A stretch of DNA of 64,000 nt from Deltaproteobacteria bacterium (GCA_029262515.1 JAJCZH010000002.1:62001-126000), one strand, 5' to 3'. Positions 9,670 through 18,748 are shown, counted from the stretch's first letter. Notes: generated by a model not told the origin, from the letters alone. Translations and numbers: made by a program.

Positions 9670-10944
9670 ATGCTCGACATAAAATTTTTAAAAGATAATA
9701 TAGAGACGGTTACCGAGAGGCTCGCAACCAGAGGCACGGTGCCGGATCTGTCATTCATAAAATCGCTTGATGAAAAAAGGCGCGCCCTGTTGGGTAGTGT
9801 CGAGTCTTTAAAACAGAAGCGGAATACGGTCTCCCAAGAGGTCGGCAGACTCAAGAAAGAGGGCAAGGACGCAAGCTCTATCATGACCGACATGCAGGGG
9901 GTTTCTGCCGAAATTAAGGCTCTTGACGCCGAACTTGCCGAATGTGACGGTGCGCTTAAGACCTTTTTACTCGAACTGCCGAACCTGCCGCACGACTCCG
10001 TACCAACAGGCCGCAGTGAAGTGGATAACGTAGAGGTGCGTGCCTGGGGGAAGCCGAAGGAGTTCGGGTTTGTTCCGAAGGAGCATACCGAGATAGCCAC
10101 AGCCCTCGGTATACTAGACTTCGATGCCGCCTCCAAGCTCTCGGGCGCCCGTTTTTCGCTCTTGAAAGGCGCAGGGGCTCTGTTAGAGCGCTCTCTCATA
10201 AACTTTATGCTCACTATCCACACGACCGAGCACGGTTATATCGAGGTGCTGCCGCCTTTTATGGTTAAAGAGAGCGCCTGTCTCGGTACCGGACAGTTGC
10301 CCAAGTTCGGCGAAGACCTCTTCAAAATAGAGGGGTGGGACCATTACCTTATTCCGACCGCCGAGGTTCCTGTGACGAATATCCATGCCGAAGAGGTACT
10401 TTCTGTTGGTAACCTGCCGATAAAGTACACGGCCTTTACGCCGTGCTTTAGAAAAGAGGCCGGTTCTTACGGTAAGGACGTAAAGGGCCTGATTCGCCTC
10501 CATCAGTTCAACAAGGTGGAGCTTGTGAAGTTCGCGGACCCGGCAAAGTCGTACGACGAACTAGAGAGTCTGGTCAGTAACGCCGAAGAGATCTTAAAGA
10601 GACTTAAGCTGCCGTACAGGGTCGTAAACCTCTGTACCGGGGATATCGGTTTTTCTGCCGCCAAGACCTACGACCTTGAGGTCTGGCTGCCCGGGCAGGC
10701 GACCTACCGCGAGATATCGTCGTGCTCCAACTTCGAAGACTTTCAGGCCAGAAGAGCGAATATCCGCTTTAAACCGGAGGGCGGAGGCAAGAACAGGTTC
10801 GTACATACGTTAAACGGCTCGGGCCTTGCGGTCGGCAGAACGCTGGTCGCTATCGTAGAGAACTACCAGAATGAAGACGGCACGATTACCGTGCCCGAGG
10901 CATTACGGCCATACATGAACGGTCTTGAAAAAATACAGCGTTAG
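9670..10944 (+). CDS. serS: Seryl-tRNA synthetase
   Basis: 424 residues, normal for class II bacterial SerRS. Charges tRNA-Ser and tRNA-Sec. The N-terminal arm is a coiled coil (about residues 30-105, rich in Lys/Glu) that grips the long variable arm. The catalytic core has motif 2 at [15 protein letters not shown] and motif 3 at [19 protein letters not shown]. Start ATG at 9670. Its substrate gene tRNA-Ser(UGA) follows 84 bases downstream on the same strand. Confidence 0.97.
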   Translation: MLDIKFLKDNIETVTERLATRGTVPDLSFIKSLDEKRRALLGSVESLKQKRNTVSQEVGRLKKEGKDASSIMTDMQGVSAEIKALDAELAECDGALKTFLLELPNLPHDSVPTGRSEVDNVEVRAWGKPKEFGFVPKEHTEIATALGILDFDAASKLSGARFSLLKGAGALLERSLINFMLTIHTTEHGYIEVLPPFMVKESACLGTGQLPKFGEDLFKIEGWDHYLIPTAEVPVTNIHAEEVLSVGNLPIKYTAFTPCFRKEAGSYGKDVKGLIRLHQFNKVELVKFADPAKSYDELESLVSNAEEILKRLKLPYRVVNLCTGDIGFSAAKTYDLEVWLPGQATYREISSCSNFEDFQARRANIRFKPEGGGKNRFVHTLNGSGLAVGRTLVAIVENYQNEDGTITVPEALRPYMNGLEKIQR

Positions 10945-11028
10945 CTGTAATTATAAGCGCGAGCATTTGCTCTTTGTATTGAGTGCGAATATCAAAAAGT
11001 GTTTCTATTTTATGTTGTTTGTCTGTCT

Positions 11029-11114
11029 GGAGGGTTAGTCTAATTGGTAAGGCACCGGTCTTGAAAACCGGCGGGTTAATCCCCATGAGGGTTCGAGCCC
11101 CTCACCCTCCGCCA
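11029..11114 (+). tRNA. tRNA-Ser (anticodon TGA)
   Basis: 86 bases including an encoded CCA. The acceptor stem GGAGGGT pairs with ACCCTCC, discriminator G. The anticodon stem CCGGT/ACCGG encloses CTTGAAA, giving anticodon TGA. A long variable arm (class II tRNA) and the T arm GAGGG-TTCGAGC-CCCTC are present. It lies directly after serS. Confidence 0.95.
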
Positions 11115-11285
11115 CTTACTTAGCGGAGAGGTTTTATACTATAGATAATCCTCAGCCAAATAAATTCATTAAGGTAGTATTATTCCTTCCTGTTTTAGTT
11201 TTTGCTTTTTTTATACCTAGGCAAGATACTTAAAACAAGCTTACTTGTTAGTCTTTATATAAAATTTCGCCCTATGCGTAAAAGC

Positions 11286-11324
11286 AGAAGAGGGAGTGGC
11301 GATTATATCGCCACTCCCTCTTCT
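11286..11324 (-). terminator. Strong 17-bp hairpin terminator
   Basis: A perfect 17-bp stem (11286-11302 with 11308-11324) around a 5-base loop. On the minus strand it is followed by GCTTTTA, so it best serves the cupredoxin-like gene whose stop is about 50 bases upstream. It may also stop read-through from serS and tRNA-Ser. Confidence 0.75.
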
Positions 11325-11376
11325 GTTACATTAACCCACCTGTCATAATGAGTGGTAAGGTTTTTCGTTTACTGGT

Positions 11377-12066
11377 TTAGTTCGTAACAACGACCTTGCC
11401 GTAGAGTACCTTGTTCGGGAAACTGATGTAGTAGTACTCTCCGGGGGTGTAGAAGGTATGCTCCCAACTCTCTCCCGGTTCGATCTTGGGAGAGAGTATC
11501 TCCTTCTTCTCTTTTGTAGACATTACCGAAGCGAGCCTCTGGGTTGCCGCAGTATTGTTGTTGGTCCACCTGATCGTCTCGCCGCTTTTTATAATGATAT
11601 TGTTCGGGGCGAGGCTCTTCTGGGTCGATTCCGTTACGGTATTTTCTACAATGTGGACCGGGCCGGCCTTCTTTTCTTTGACAGCCGGTGAGAGTTTTGA
11701 CTCGAAGATCTTCTTCTTAACATTAACAAGTTCCGAGTCGTCTCCGGTTATCTTCTTGTGCTCTGTAGCGAGCCTTTCGAGTATATAAAACATCGCTTCC
11801 TGTTTTTCACTCGAAACTCCGGGAGCGAGGGCAACCTTGAGAACACGGTCCGCCTCTTTTGATACCTTGGCCTGATTCTTCTCAACAATTGTACGCATCG
11901 ACATGTGGTTGCGTGTGTAGAGGGCCTCGGAAAAATCCTTTATAAGTACGGAGTTGGTATTAGAGCCGACTTTTCTAATCGTTTCCAAGTCGGCTCCGTT
12001 GGCCAGAGGAGCTAAAGAGAGCATCATAAAGATGAGTGCTATTAAAGTTGTTGATAGAGTCTTCAT
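11377..12066 (-). CDS. Periplasmic cupredoxin-fold protein without copper ligands
   Basis: 229 residues. Signal peptide MKTLSTTLIALIFMMLSLAP ending at ANGA, then a helical region (about 25-130), then a C-terminal cupredoxin-like beta domain (about 135-229) recognisable from IIIKSGETIRWTNN and IEPGESWEHTFYTPGEYYY. In copper-binding relatives the loop after WTN carries a His, and the PGEYxYxC..H segment carries Cys and His. Here these read NTAATQ and YYYISFPN, so His, Cys and His are all absent. The fold is inferred, and copper binding of the usual kind is unlikely. The ATG at 12064-12066 is preferred (AAGGAT upstream). A longer frame from 12108 would add 14 residues before the signal peptide. 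Confidence 0.7.
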   Translation of the reverse strand: MKTLSTTLIALIFMMLSLAPLANGADLETIRKVGSNTNSVLIKDFSEALYTRNHMSMRTIVEKNQAKVSKEADRVLKVALAPGVSSEKQEAMFYILERLATEHKKITGDDSELVNVKKKIFESKLSPAVKEKKAGPVHIVENTVTESTQKSLAPNNIIIKSGETIRWTNNNTAATQRLASVMSTKEKKEILSPKIEPGESWEHTFYTPGEYYYISFPNKVLYGKVVVTN

Positions 12067-12121
12067 ATCTTTATCCTTATTTGTTTTTAGTAAGTTAATA
12101 CAGTACATATAACACCGAGTA

Positions 12122-12143
12122 CGAACATAAGAGAATATGTTCG
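12122..12143. promoter_or_regulatory. Palindromic operator candidate upstream of the cupredoxin-like gene
   Basis: Perfect 8-bp arms CGAACATA and TATGTTCG are separated by 6 bases (AGAGAA). It lies between a predicted -10 box (12160-12165) and the gene start at 12066, where a repressor would block transcription. Confidence 0.45.
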
Positions 12144-12159
12144 AGTGAAAACGTCAGGT

Positions 12160-12188
12160 ATTATATTTAAGTATATGGTGCTTATCAC
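12160..12188 (-). promoter_or_regulatory. Predicted promoter of the cupredoxin-like gene
   Basis: On the minus strand GTGATA (-35, 12183-12188) is 17 bases from a perfect TATAAT (-10, 12160-12165). Transcription would start near 12153, just before the palindrome. Confidence 0.45.
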
Positions 12189-12328
12189 TAATTTATATAT
12201 ATTCATAAGAAAAATAAGTAACCTAAGTCACAAAGAACTTTTTTTTGAAAAAGAGACGGAACCGGAATCTTTACTACGTTGAAGAAAGCTGGTACTATTT
12301 TCTAAAATAGATCGGAAAGGGAAAAAGA

Positions 12329-12700
12329 GTGAATAAAAAGTACGGAAAAGTAGCGATAGAGAAGGTAGAACTTGAGTTGTGGGAGAATCCCACAACAGAG
12401 CGGGATTATGAGATTGATCTTGAGTTTCCGGAGTTTACCTGTCTCTGTCCTAGGTCCGGTTACCCGGATTTTGCAACGATAAAGGCGTTCTATACGCCGG
12501 ACAAGAGTGTTGTGGAGCTGAAGTCTTTTAAGTTATATTTAAATTCTTTTAGAGACATTGCGATTTCACACGAGGAGGTTACCAATAAAATCTTTGGCGA
12601 CCTCGAAACTGCATTAAAACCGCGCCGGCTTACGGTAACCGGAGACTTTAATCCGAGAGGTAATCTTAAGACTGTGATACGGGTATCGTCTGAAGAGTAA
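12329..12700 (+). CDS. queF: NADPH-dependent 7-cyano-7-deazaguanine reductase (QueF, type I)
   Basis: 123 residues. Reduces preQ0 to preQ1 in queuosine biosynthesis. The family core is clear: [20 protein letters not shown] holds the nucleophilic Cys (CPRSG) and the catalytic Asp, and [14 protein letters not shown] followed by SHEEV holds the substrate-binding Glu and His. [13 protein letters not shown] closes the T-fold. Shorter than the 165-residue Bacillus enzyme but in the range of other type I forms. GTG start at 12329 with GGAAAGGG upstream. No other queuosine gene is in the window. Confidence 0.92.
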   Translation: MNKKYGKVAIEKVELELWENPTTERDYEIDLEFPEFTCLCPRSGYPDFATIKAFYTPDKSVVELKSFKLYLNSFRDIAISHEEVTNKIFGDLETALKPRRLTVTGDFNPRGNLKTVIRVSSEE

Positions 12701-12795
12701 CTGGTGAAGAGTAAGAGTAACAGAGGCGAAGAATAAGGGCCGCAGGGCTAGGGTATTACCGATTGCGATGGTCAGGCAAGTCGTACTTCAGTCTT

Positions 12796-13881
12796 TTATA
12801 CCGTAACAGGTTTCAGTATCGACTTTAGGGCCTCTGTGAGCAACTTGTTCTCATCGCGCGTTCGTATAGCTATGCGAAAGTATGATCTGTCCAGTCCTTC
12901 GAAGTTGTCGAGGTTTCGTATCAACAGGCCTTCTTCTGCAAGTAGTTTCTCTTGCAGCGAAGAGGCCGTTACTCCGGGCGCGATTATCTTGATCATCAGA
13001 AAATTTGCTGCCGACGGGTAGACCTTAAGCCCTTCGATTTCGTTCAGCTCTTCAATCACAATCGCTTGTTCTGCCCTTAACCATTCGAGCGTCTCTTTTC
13101 TAAAGGCCGCATCCGTTATGGCCTCAACAGCGGCAACAGAGGCGAGGCTGTTTACGCTCCAGGGCGGTTGAATAGCCGCGACTCTTTGTATGAACTCTTC
13201 ATGCGCGATAATAAAACCGAGCCTCAGTCCAGCCATTGAGTAGAACTTGGTCATACTTCTTAAAACGATACTGTTTCTAAGTCCGGCTACTTCTCTTTTA
13301 ACCGAAACCTCTTCTGCAAAATCTATAAAGGCCTCGTCAATTACCAACCGGGTTCCGCTTTTCTCAAGCTCTTGTGCCAATCGGCATATTTCTCTTTTAT
13401 TCGTTAAAACACCGGTGGGGTTTGCCGGGTTGGCGAGGTAGAGCAGGTCAAAATTGTTGCTAAGGGTTTTTTTTAAAAGAGCCTCTGTATCGATTGCAAA
13501 CCTGCCTGAGAGATTGAAGCTGCTGACGCTACAGCCGTTTATTTCTAAAGCGCGGCGATACTCGCTAAAGGCTGGTTCTACTATAAGCGCATTTTTAGGT
13601 TTAAGCGTCTGGGCTATAAGGTAGATCAGCTCTGTGGAGCCGTTACCGGGCAGGATGTTCTCTTTCTTCAGGCCGTGAAAGTCTGCCAAAGTCTCTATCA
13701 GGTCGGTATTGTCCGGGTCCGGGTAGGCGCCGATTACTTTAATTGCATCGCTTATGGCGCTTGTCGCTATTTCTGAAAGGGCTCTTGGGTTAACGCTTGC
13801 GCTAAAATCGATGATTTTTTCAGGCGCAACGACCTTTTTTCTCGAAGCCCTGTATATGTCGCCCCCGTGCCTGTACTCCAT
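12796..13881 (-). CDS. cobD: L-threonine-O-3-phosphate decarboxylase (CobD)
   Basis: 361 residues. Fold type I PLP enzyme, close kin of histidinol-phosphate aminotransferase. It makes (R)-1-aminopropan-2-ol phosphate, the linker joining the corrin ring to the nucleotide loop. Visible: HGGDIYRASRK at the N-terminus (typical of CobD), DFSASVNPRA, NGSTELIYL, ANPANPTG, and the PLP lysine Lys212 in RSMTKFYSMAGLRLGF. A HisC role cannot be excluded from sequence alone, but the N-terminal HGG motif and the cobQ-cbiB neighbours support CobD. Last gene of the minus-strand corrinoid cluster; 36 bases separate it from the gene upstream. Confidence 0.88.
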   Translation of the reverse strand: MEYRHGGDIYRASRKKVVAPEKIIDFSASVNPRALSEIATSAISDAIKVIGAYPDPDNTDLIETLADFHGLKKENILPGNGSTELIYLIAQTLKPKNALIVEPAFSEYRRALEINGCSVSSFNLSGRFAIDTEALLKKTLSNNFDLLYLANPANPTGVLTNKREICRLAQELEKSGTRLVIDEAFIDFAEEVSVKREVAGLRNSIVLRSMTKFYSMAGLRLGFIIAHEEFIQRVAAIQPPWSVNSLASVAAVEAITDAAFRKETLEWLRAEQAIVIEELNEIEGLKVYPSAANFLMIKIIAPGVTASSLQEKLLAEEGLLIRNLDNFEGLDRSYFRIAIRTRDENKLLTEALKSILKPVTV

Positions 13882-13917
13882 GCAGGTTATCCTATCTGGT
13901 CTGTTTTGGAAATTTTT

Positions 13918-14643
13918 TTATCGTTTAAGAGCCGCCCTTGCATCGACCGCAATTGCGCCGTTAGGGTAGACGATCAGCGGGCTTATTTCAAATTCACTCA
14001 AACCGTCTATATTATCAACGAGAGTAGAGATGGTAACGAGCGCCTCGGCAATGGCACTTATGTCTTTGGCTTTTACCTTCTTGCCCCTGTGGTCCGTACT
14101 CTCGCCACACTCTGTGGCGGAAAAACCGGTGACTTCGCTAATCATGCCAAGAGCTTCTGTTTTGCTGACGGGACCCAGCCTGAAGCTGACATCTTTTATC
14201 CTGTCGATTCCGCCAGGGCCGTTTTGAAACATTACCACAGTGCCGAACCGTCTGTCGCTCATTGCGCTTATGGTAACCTCAACGCCTCGCGGCACCATCT
14301 CTTCTACCACAAAACCCTCTACAACGGCTATCGGGTTTTCATCCGCAATGTTCAAGAGCATGAGCGTCCAGCACTCTTCTAGGGCGGCGTTGTCTTTAAG
14401 GCCTATAGCCACCCCCCCGATATCGGTCTTGTGATCGACCTCTTCGGAGACGATCTTGAGAACAAGCGGGTAGCCGAGCTGTTTTGCAAACCTGGACGCT
14501 TCGTCGAGCTCGTTGACGTGCTTAAATTGCGGCACGGCAATAGAGCAGAGCTTGAGCAGCTCTTTTGCTTCTGGCTCCACAAGGTGGTCTCTACCGAGAG
14601 ATGATACTTCGGCAATCAATTTTTTTATACCGCTTTTATCCAT
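13918..14643 (-). CDS. Orphan ATP-grasp beta subunit of an ADP-forming acyl-CoA ligase
   Basis: 241 residues. Resembles the beta subunit/domain of ADP-forming acetate-CoA ligase (ATP-grasp_5): LGYPLVLKIVSEEVDHKTDIGGV is the ATP-grasp core start, EEMVPRGVEVTISAMSDRRFG and VMFQNGPGG follow, and EISPLIVYPNGAIAVDARAAL ends the fold. The CoA-binding alpha partner is not in the window, so the reaction here is unknown. It lies between cobD and DUF4149 within the corrinoid cluster and in the same direction, but no corrinoid step needs this activity. Start ATG at 14641-14643 with only a weak ribosome binding site (GAGCTG). Confidence 0.8.
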   Translation of the reverse strand: MDKSGIKKLIAEVSSLGRDHLVEPEAKELLKLCSIAVPQFKHVNELDEASRFAKQLGYPLVLKIVSEEVDHKTDIGGVAIGLKDNAALEECWTLMLLNIADENPIAVVEGFVVEEMVPRGVEVTISAMSDRRFGTVVMFQNGPGGIDRIKDVSFRLGPVSKTEALGMISEVTGFSATECGESTDHRGKKVKAKDISAIAEALVTISTLVDNIDGLSEFEISPLIVYPNGAIAVDARAALKR

Positions 14644-14766
14644 AGCAGCTCGAGTGGTCCGAATAGATGGCTTTTCGTTTTATACGTCTTTATGCGCTTC
14701 AATCCGGCTAATTCGCTCAAGTGGCGTAAGCTGGCAACTGTACGGTCATTCTCCTTATTATTGGAC

Positions 14767-15240
14767 TCAGAGGTTCAACTCTCTGGAGGTCAGATATACC
14801 AAGAAGAGACCGAGAAGAATTACGCAGAGGTTAAGCACCGCGCTCAGTGCGTGTACGCGTTTGAACTTAGAGCGCAATTCTTCTTTATTAACGGTCTCTT
14901 CGGCAGTTTTTATCTCAGCCTTAATGTTTCTGGCATTTTTACCTACAACGAGCCCGGAGTAGAAAGTTAGCCCGAGTATTACTATAAGAAGTAGTATACG
15001 AAGAGCAGGGAACGATCGTTGCATATATGCAAGCGCCACCAGGCTGCCGAGCGTTAAAAAACTCGCTACATAACCGAGAATCCAGTACTTGGGAAAGATA
15101 TGACCGATCACCTCCCCGGCGGTCTCCCTCGGTAAGTTTTTGAAGATACTCGGGGCCGCTATAAGGGTGAAGAAGACCATAGAGCCTACCCAGACGGTTA
15201 TACCGAGAAGATGAATGAACCTGATAATTTGAAGCGCCAT
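14767..15240 (-). CDS. DUF4149 (CopD-like) membrane protein
   Basis: 157 residues with about four membrane helices (roughly 5-25, 48-72, 80-100, 130-152). The start IIRFIHLLGITVWVGSMVFF with a conserved His and Trp, then APSIFKNLPRETAGEVIGHIFPKY, fits the DUF4149/CopD-like membrane family. Function unknown; relatives are sometimes linked to copper or haem. Inner membrane. Charged linker KNARNIKAEIKTAEETVNKE between helices 3 and 4. Lies between cbiB and the ATP-grasp gene. Confidence 0.78.
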   Translation of the reverse strand: MALQIIRFIHLLGITVWVGSMVFFTLIAAPSIFKNLPRETAGEVIGHIFPKYWILGYVASFLTLGSLVALAYMQRSFPALRILLLIVILGLTFYSGLVVGKNARNIKAEIKTAEETVNKEELRSKFKRVHALSAVLNLCVILLGLFLVYLTSRELNL

Positions 15241-15277
15241 TTGATACCTCGCTCTGTTTTGTTGAAATTAAAGTGGT

Positions 15278-16231
15278 TTACAAAAGGCCTCTGGTACAGA
15301 TTACGCCTAGGGCCATTAAAAGGGCTGAAGCCTCCATTATGCGAATGCTGGATATGAGCGTTGCCCTGCTGGTTCCTTTTACTCCCGTGCCGATGTACGG
15401 TTTCTCTTTAATAACTCCTTTGTAGCTTGCAGGCCCACCGAAGCGGATATTGAGCGCGCCGGCTACGGCGGCCTCAACTATTCCGGCGTTAGGGCTAGGG
15501 TGCTTTCTACCGTCTCTGATTATTGTGGCCATAGCGCTCCTGAAGTCGTAGCGCAGTACAAAAGAGACTATTACCATAATAATTGCGGTTATTCGAGCTG
15601 GCAGATAGTTGGCTACGTCATCGAGCCGTGCGGCAACAAGACCGAAGTCAGCGTATCTTTCGTCCCTGTAACCTACCATAGAGTCGAGTGTATTGACTGC
15701 CTTGTAGGCCATCATAAGCGCCGGCCCTCCAATGGCTAAATAGAAGAGCGGGGCAATTGTGCCGTCTGACGTATTCTCGGCTACCGTCTCAGAGGCTGCC
15801 CGCATGACCTCCTCTTTAGAAAGCGCAGCGGTATCGCGCCCGACGATCTTGGAGAGGCGAGCGCGTGCGCTCTCCAGCCCTTGCGTCTCAAGTGCACTTA
15901 CTACGGCACGCGCCTCAGTTCCGAGTGACTTTATCGATATAGAGGACCAGATCATATAGACGGACAGGCCGATAAAGAGAGGCATGGAGTACTGGTAAGA
16001 GAAGTAGAGAAGAGCCAGTGCCGTTATGTAAACGGTACCTACGACCAATAAAACCATCACCGCGCCCTTTAGCCTGCGAGCGCCACGCCCGGAATTATCA
16101 CGAAGCAGAAGGTTTTCGAGGCCTGAGATGAGTCGCCCGACCCACCTGACCGGGTGAGGCATCCACACGGGATCTCCTATCAGGAGGTCGAGGGCCAGGG
16201 CCGCGATCAGTATGAGGCCGGCAACATCCAT
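15278..16231 (-). CDS. cbiB: Adenosylcobinamide-phosphate synthase (CbiB)
   Basis: About 317 residues. Integral membrane enzyme that attaches aminopropanol phosphate (the CobD product) to adenosylcobyric acid (the CobQ product). Family motifs: ALDLLIGDPVWMPHPVRWVG at the start, ETVAENTSDGTIAPLFY in the middle (catalytic region), MAYKAVNTLDSMVGYRDERY, and DGRKHPSPNAGIVEAAVAGAL. About five membrane segments. I prefer the ATG at 16229-16231 because GGAG lies 9 bases upstream; an ATG 15 bases further upstream (16246) has none. cobQ ends 20 bases upstream. Confidence 0.93.
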   Translation of the reverse strand: MDVAGLILIAALALDLLIGDPVWMPHPVRWVGRLISGLENLLLRDNSGRGARRLKGAVMVLLVVGTVYITALALLYFSYQYSMPLFIGLSVYMIWSSISIKSLGTEARAVVSALETQGLESARARLSKIVGRDTAALSKEEVMRAASETVAENTSDGTIAPLFYLAIGGPALMMAYKAVNTLDSMVGYRDERYADFGLVAARLDDVANYLPARITAIIMVIVSFVLRYDFRSAMATIIRDGRKHPSPNAGIVEAAVAGALNIRFGGPASYKGVIKEKPYIGTGVKGTSRATLISSIRIMEASALLMALGVICTRGLL

Positions 16232-16251
16232 ATGTACTGTCTCCATTCGGT

Positions 16252-17820
16252 TCAGACCCGTAGTAGCTTACTATTAATACGGTTTTCGCCGGTTGTTAAA
16301 CCTGTAATTCTAAGTATCTCTTCAATGTCGAGGTTCTCATTCAATAGGTCAGCCAGTTTATTGAAGGCTTCGTTTCTCTGTGCGGAAAAGGATATCCGGG
16401 TGTTTGACGGTGAAAGCCCTTTGGCCTGCCTGAGGCTCTCTATTATAGAGGACCTGAAGGTATCGGAATCGAACAGGCCGTGGATGTAACTTCCCCAGAC
16501 CAAACCGTCGGAAGAGAGTGCGCCGTCGAATACTTCCGTCACCTCATTGTTACGCCGTATAATCTGTGCAAAAGGTCTTGGGGCGGTACTTTCTCCCATA
16601 TGTATTTCATAACCGTCGATCTCAAACCTGACATCAATATCAGAGAACGGATCGGGTGCCGAAGCCACTATTCTGTGGGTTGCTTTCTCCCTCTGCATAA
16701 CCGTATCTATGTCGAGCAGGCCGAGGCCTTCTACCTTTCCGTGTTCCGACTCCATGCCGTAAGGGTCCGTAATGCTTCGGCCTAGTATCTGGAGACCGCC
16801 GCAGATGCCTATAACCCTGCCACCGGCTTCTCTGTGCTCTTTGATCTTTTTATCTAAAGCTCGCTCTTGCATCCAGAGCATGTCGGCTAGAGAGTTTTTG
16901 GTTCCCGGCACCACCACCAGGTCCGCTCCGTCGATTTTCTCGGGATCCTCTATAAAGTCTACGTTCACGCCGGGGGTCTCTATAAACGGGTCGAAGTCCG
17001 TAAAGTTGGAGATGCGCGGCAGTTTAATAACTTTTATAATTATTTCGCCGGGATTCTCTTTTTTTCTCTTTTTTTCGTCAAGCGCAACCCCGTCTTCGTC
17101 CGGCAGGCATATCTCTTTTATATACGGCACTACGCCTAGGGTCGGTTTACCGGTTCGTAGCAGCAGGTCGTCGAGGCCCGGTGTCAACAGCGAGACATCC
17201 CCCCTGAACTTATTGATTATAAAGCCTTTTATTCGGTCGTTCTCTTCCGGGGAAAGAAGCGCCAGTGTACCGACTAGAGAGGCGAAAACCCCGCCCCGGT
17301 CGATGTCGCCTATAAGCAGCACCGGGCAGTCGGCTATTTCGGCCATACCCATGTTTGCAATGTCGCCCTCTCTAAGGTTTGTTTCCGCAGGGCTACCGGC
17401 GCCTTCAATTACTATTACGTCGTACTCTGTTTCGAGCCTCCTAAAGCATTCTGTAACAGAGGTGCGCGCAACTGGCTTGAAAGCGTGATACTCGGTAGCC
17501 GACATGGTTGAGTGAACCCTGCCCTCTATTATAACCTGCGAGGTAGAGTCTCCGGTCGGTTTCAGCAGCACCGGGTTCATCTCCGCGGTAGGCTCTATGC
17601 CTGCGGCCTCTGCCTGAAAGGCCTGCGCCCGGCCTATCTCTTCGCCTGTCAGGGTTACGTATGAGTTGAGCGCCATGTTCTGTGCCTTAAATGGTGCGAC
17701 ACTCAGGCCCATATTGCGAAGAAGCCTGCAGAGTCCGGCAACGAGCACGCTCTTGCCGACATGCGAGGAGGTGCCCTGCAACATTATAGAAACCGCTCTT
17801 TTCTTTAGTCCGTTAGCCAA
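16252..17820 (-). CDS. cobQ: Cobyric acid synthase (CobQ/CbiP)
   Basis: 522 residues. Glutamine-dependent amidation of four carboxylates of adenosylcobyrinic acid a,c-diamide. The N-terminal dethiobiotin-synthetase-like ATPase domain shows MLQGTSSHVGKSVLVAGLCR and APFKAQNMALNS, then GAGSPAETNLREGDIANM and DIDRGGVFAS. The C-terminal glutamine amidotransferase domain has the nucleophile Cys in VIGICGGLQILG and the conserved HGLFDSD. First gene of the minus-strand corrinoid cluster cobQ-cbiB-DUF4149-ATP-grasp-cobD. No cobalamin riboswitch was recognised in the 190 bases upstream. Confidence 0.95.
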   Translation of the reverse strand: MANGLKKRAVSIMLQGTSSHVGKSVLVAGLCRLLRNMGLSVAPFKAQNMALNSYVTLTGEEIGRAQAFQAEAAGIEPTAEMNPVLLKPTGDSTSQVIIEGRVHSTMSATEYHAFKPVARTSVTECFRRLETEYDVIVIEGAGSPAETNLREGDIANMGMAEIADCPVLLIGDIDRGGVFASLVGTLALLSPEENDRIKGFIINKFRGDVSLLTPGLDDLLLRTGKPTLGVVPYIKEICLPDEDGVALDEKKRKKENPGEIIIKVIKLPRISNFTDFDPFIETPGVNVDFIEDPEKIDGADLVVVPGTKNSLADMLWMQERALDKKIKEHREAGGRVIGICGGLQILGRSITDPYGMESEHGKVEGLGLLDIDTVMQREKATHRIVASAPDPFSDIDVRFEIDGYEIHMGESTAPRPFAQIIRRNNEVTEVFDGALSSDGLVWGSYIHGLFDSDTFRSSIIESLRQAKGLSPSNTRISFSAQRNEAFNKLADLLNENLDIEEILRITGLTTGENRINSKLLRV

Positions 17821-18010
17821 TAGGTGTCCATTAAGTTTCTAAGGATAAAAATTCTTGTAATAGTAACCGTTTAAGTTGAGATTATACCAGTTTTGCTGGT
17901 CTATCAAAGCCTTATCTCTTTTTTGTGTCTGTTATCTCTTCTTAAGCGGAACGGATAGTGGGGCAGAGAGTGCTTGTGTAAAGAGATTTTGTCTTGTATA
18001 TTGAGCAGAT

Positions 18011-18661
18011 ATGAAGATTCAAGAGTTTTTCCGAGAGTCTATACGGACCGCTAAAGACCAAAAAAGGATGATACTCTTCTTTGCGGCCACCCACCTGGTA
18101 TTTCTCATTATGGGTGAAGTTATGGTGGCGCGAGAGATTCCTGGCGTTTTGCACTTGAGGGCCGAGCAGTTAAAAGCGGTTCAGGAGCTTGTTTATCTGA
18201 AGCCGTTAACCGGCGTGCTTGCCACAAGCATCATCCTAAAAGTAGCGTATACGTTACTTTTTAATCTCATTTTCGGCGCGTTTGTCTCTACAACTCTCTT
18301 CGGGGCCTTATTTTTTCTTCCATACGTAATGGCCGTCTGGAGGGGTTTCCTTATCGGTATGCTCTTTTACGGTCTGGATGCTGGCGCTCCGGTTAAGGGG
18401 TTGATCTTTTACGGGACATTTTTGTTCGAGTTCGGAGCTTATAGTATTTCGTCTGCAATAGGTACGGATTTCGGCCTGACGCTTCTTAGCCCGGTGCGAA
18501 AGGGTGTAGAGTCGAGGCGAGAGGCGCTTACTATATGGCTGGTAGGGGCTAAAAGGCTCTATTTTTTGGTCTTTATACTGCTTTTTATAGGGGCTGTTTG
18601 GGAGATAGGATGGCTCCATTACCTCGGGCCTATTATGGATATGGACTTGATAGCAAAGTAA
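18011..18661 (+). CDS. SpoIIM-like (DUF95) integral membrane protein
   Basis: 216 residues, four to five membrane segments (about 20-40, 72-115, 118-140, 178-205). The segment GFLIGMLFYGL...LIFYGTFLFEFGAYSISSAIG is the stage II sporulation M/DUF95 signature: a Pro/Gly-rich helix pair with a conserved Glu. In non-sporulating bacteria these proteins are uncharacterised membrane proteins. Start ATG at 18011, weak ribosome binding site. Divergent from cobQ. The segment DMDLIAK ends the protein. Confidence 0.75.
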   Translation: MKIQEFFRESIRTAKDQKRMILFFAATHLVFLIMGEVMVAREIPGVLHLRAEQLKAVQELVYLKPLTGVLATSIILKVAYTLLFNLIFGAFVSTTLFGALFFLPYVMAVWRGFLIGMLFYGLDAGAPVKGLIFYGTFLFEFGAYSISSAIGTDFGLTLLSPVRKGVESRREALTIWLVGAKRLYFLVFILLFIGAVWEIGWLHYLGPIMDMDLIAK

Positions 18662-18718
18662 GTGAAGGGTTTGCAAGGGGCAAATGGAGCCAAAATAGAT
18701 AAAAATCAAAGATTTCAC

Positions 18719-18748
18719 TTGGATTGGTCTATACAGGTGTGCTATAAG
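18719..18748 (+). promoter_or_regulatory. Possible promoter upstream of yggS
   Basis: TTGGAT (18719-18724), 18-base spacer, TATAAG (18743-18748); each box matches consensus in 4-5 of 6 positions. It would give a leader of about 110 bases before yggS. Confidence 0.3.

Noticed and set aside
17821..18010. Possible cobalamin riboswitch upstream of cobQ
   Set aside because: No B12-box-like element or the typical 200-base fold could be recognised, and the gap is only 190 bases.
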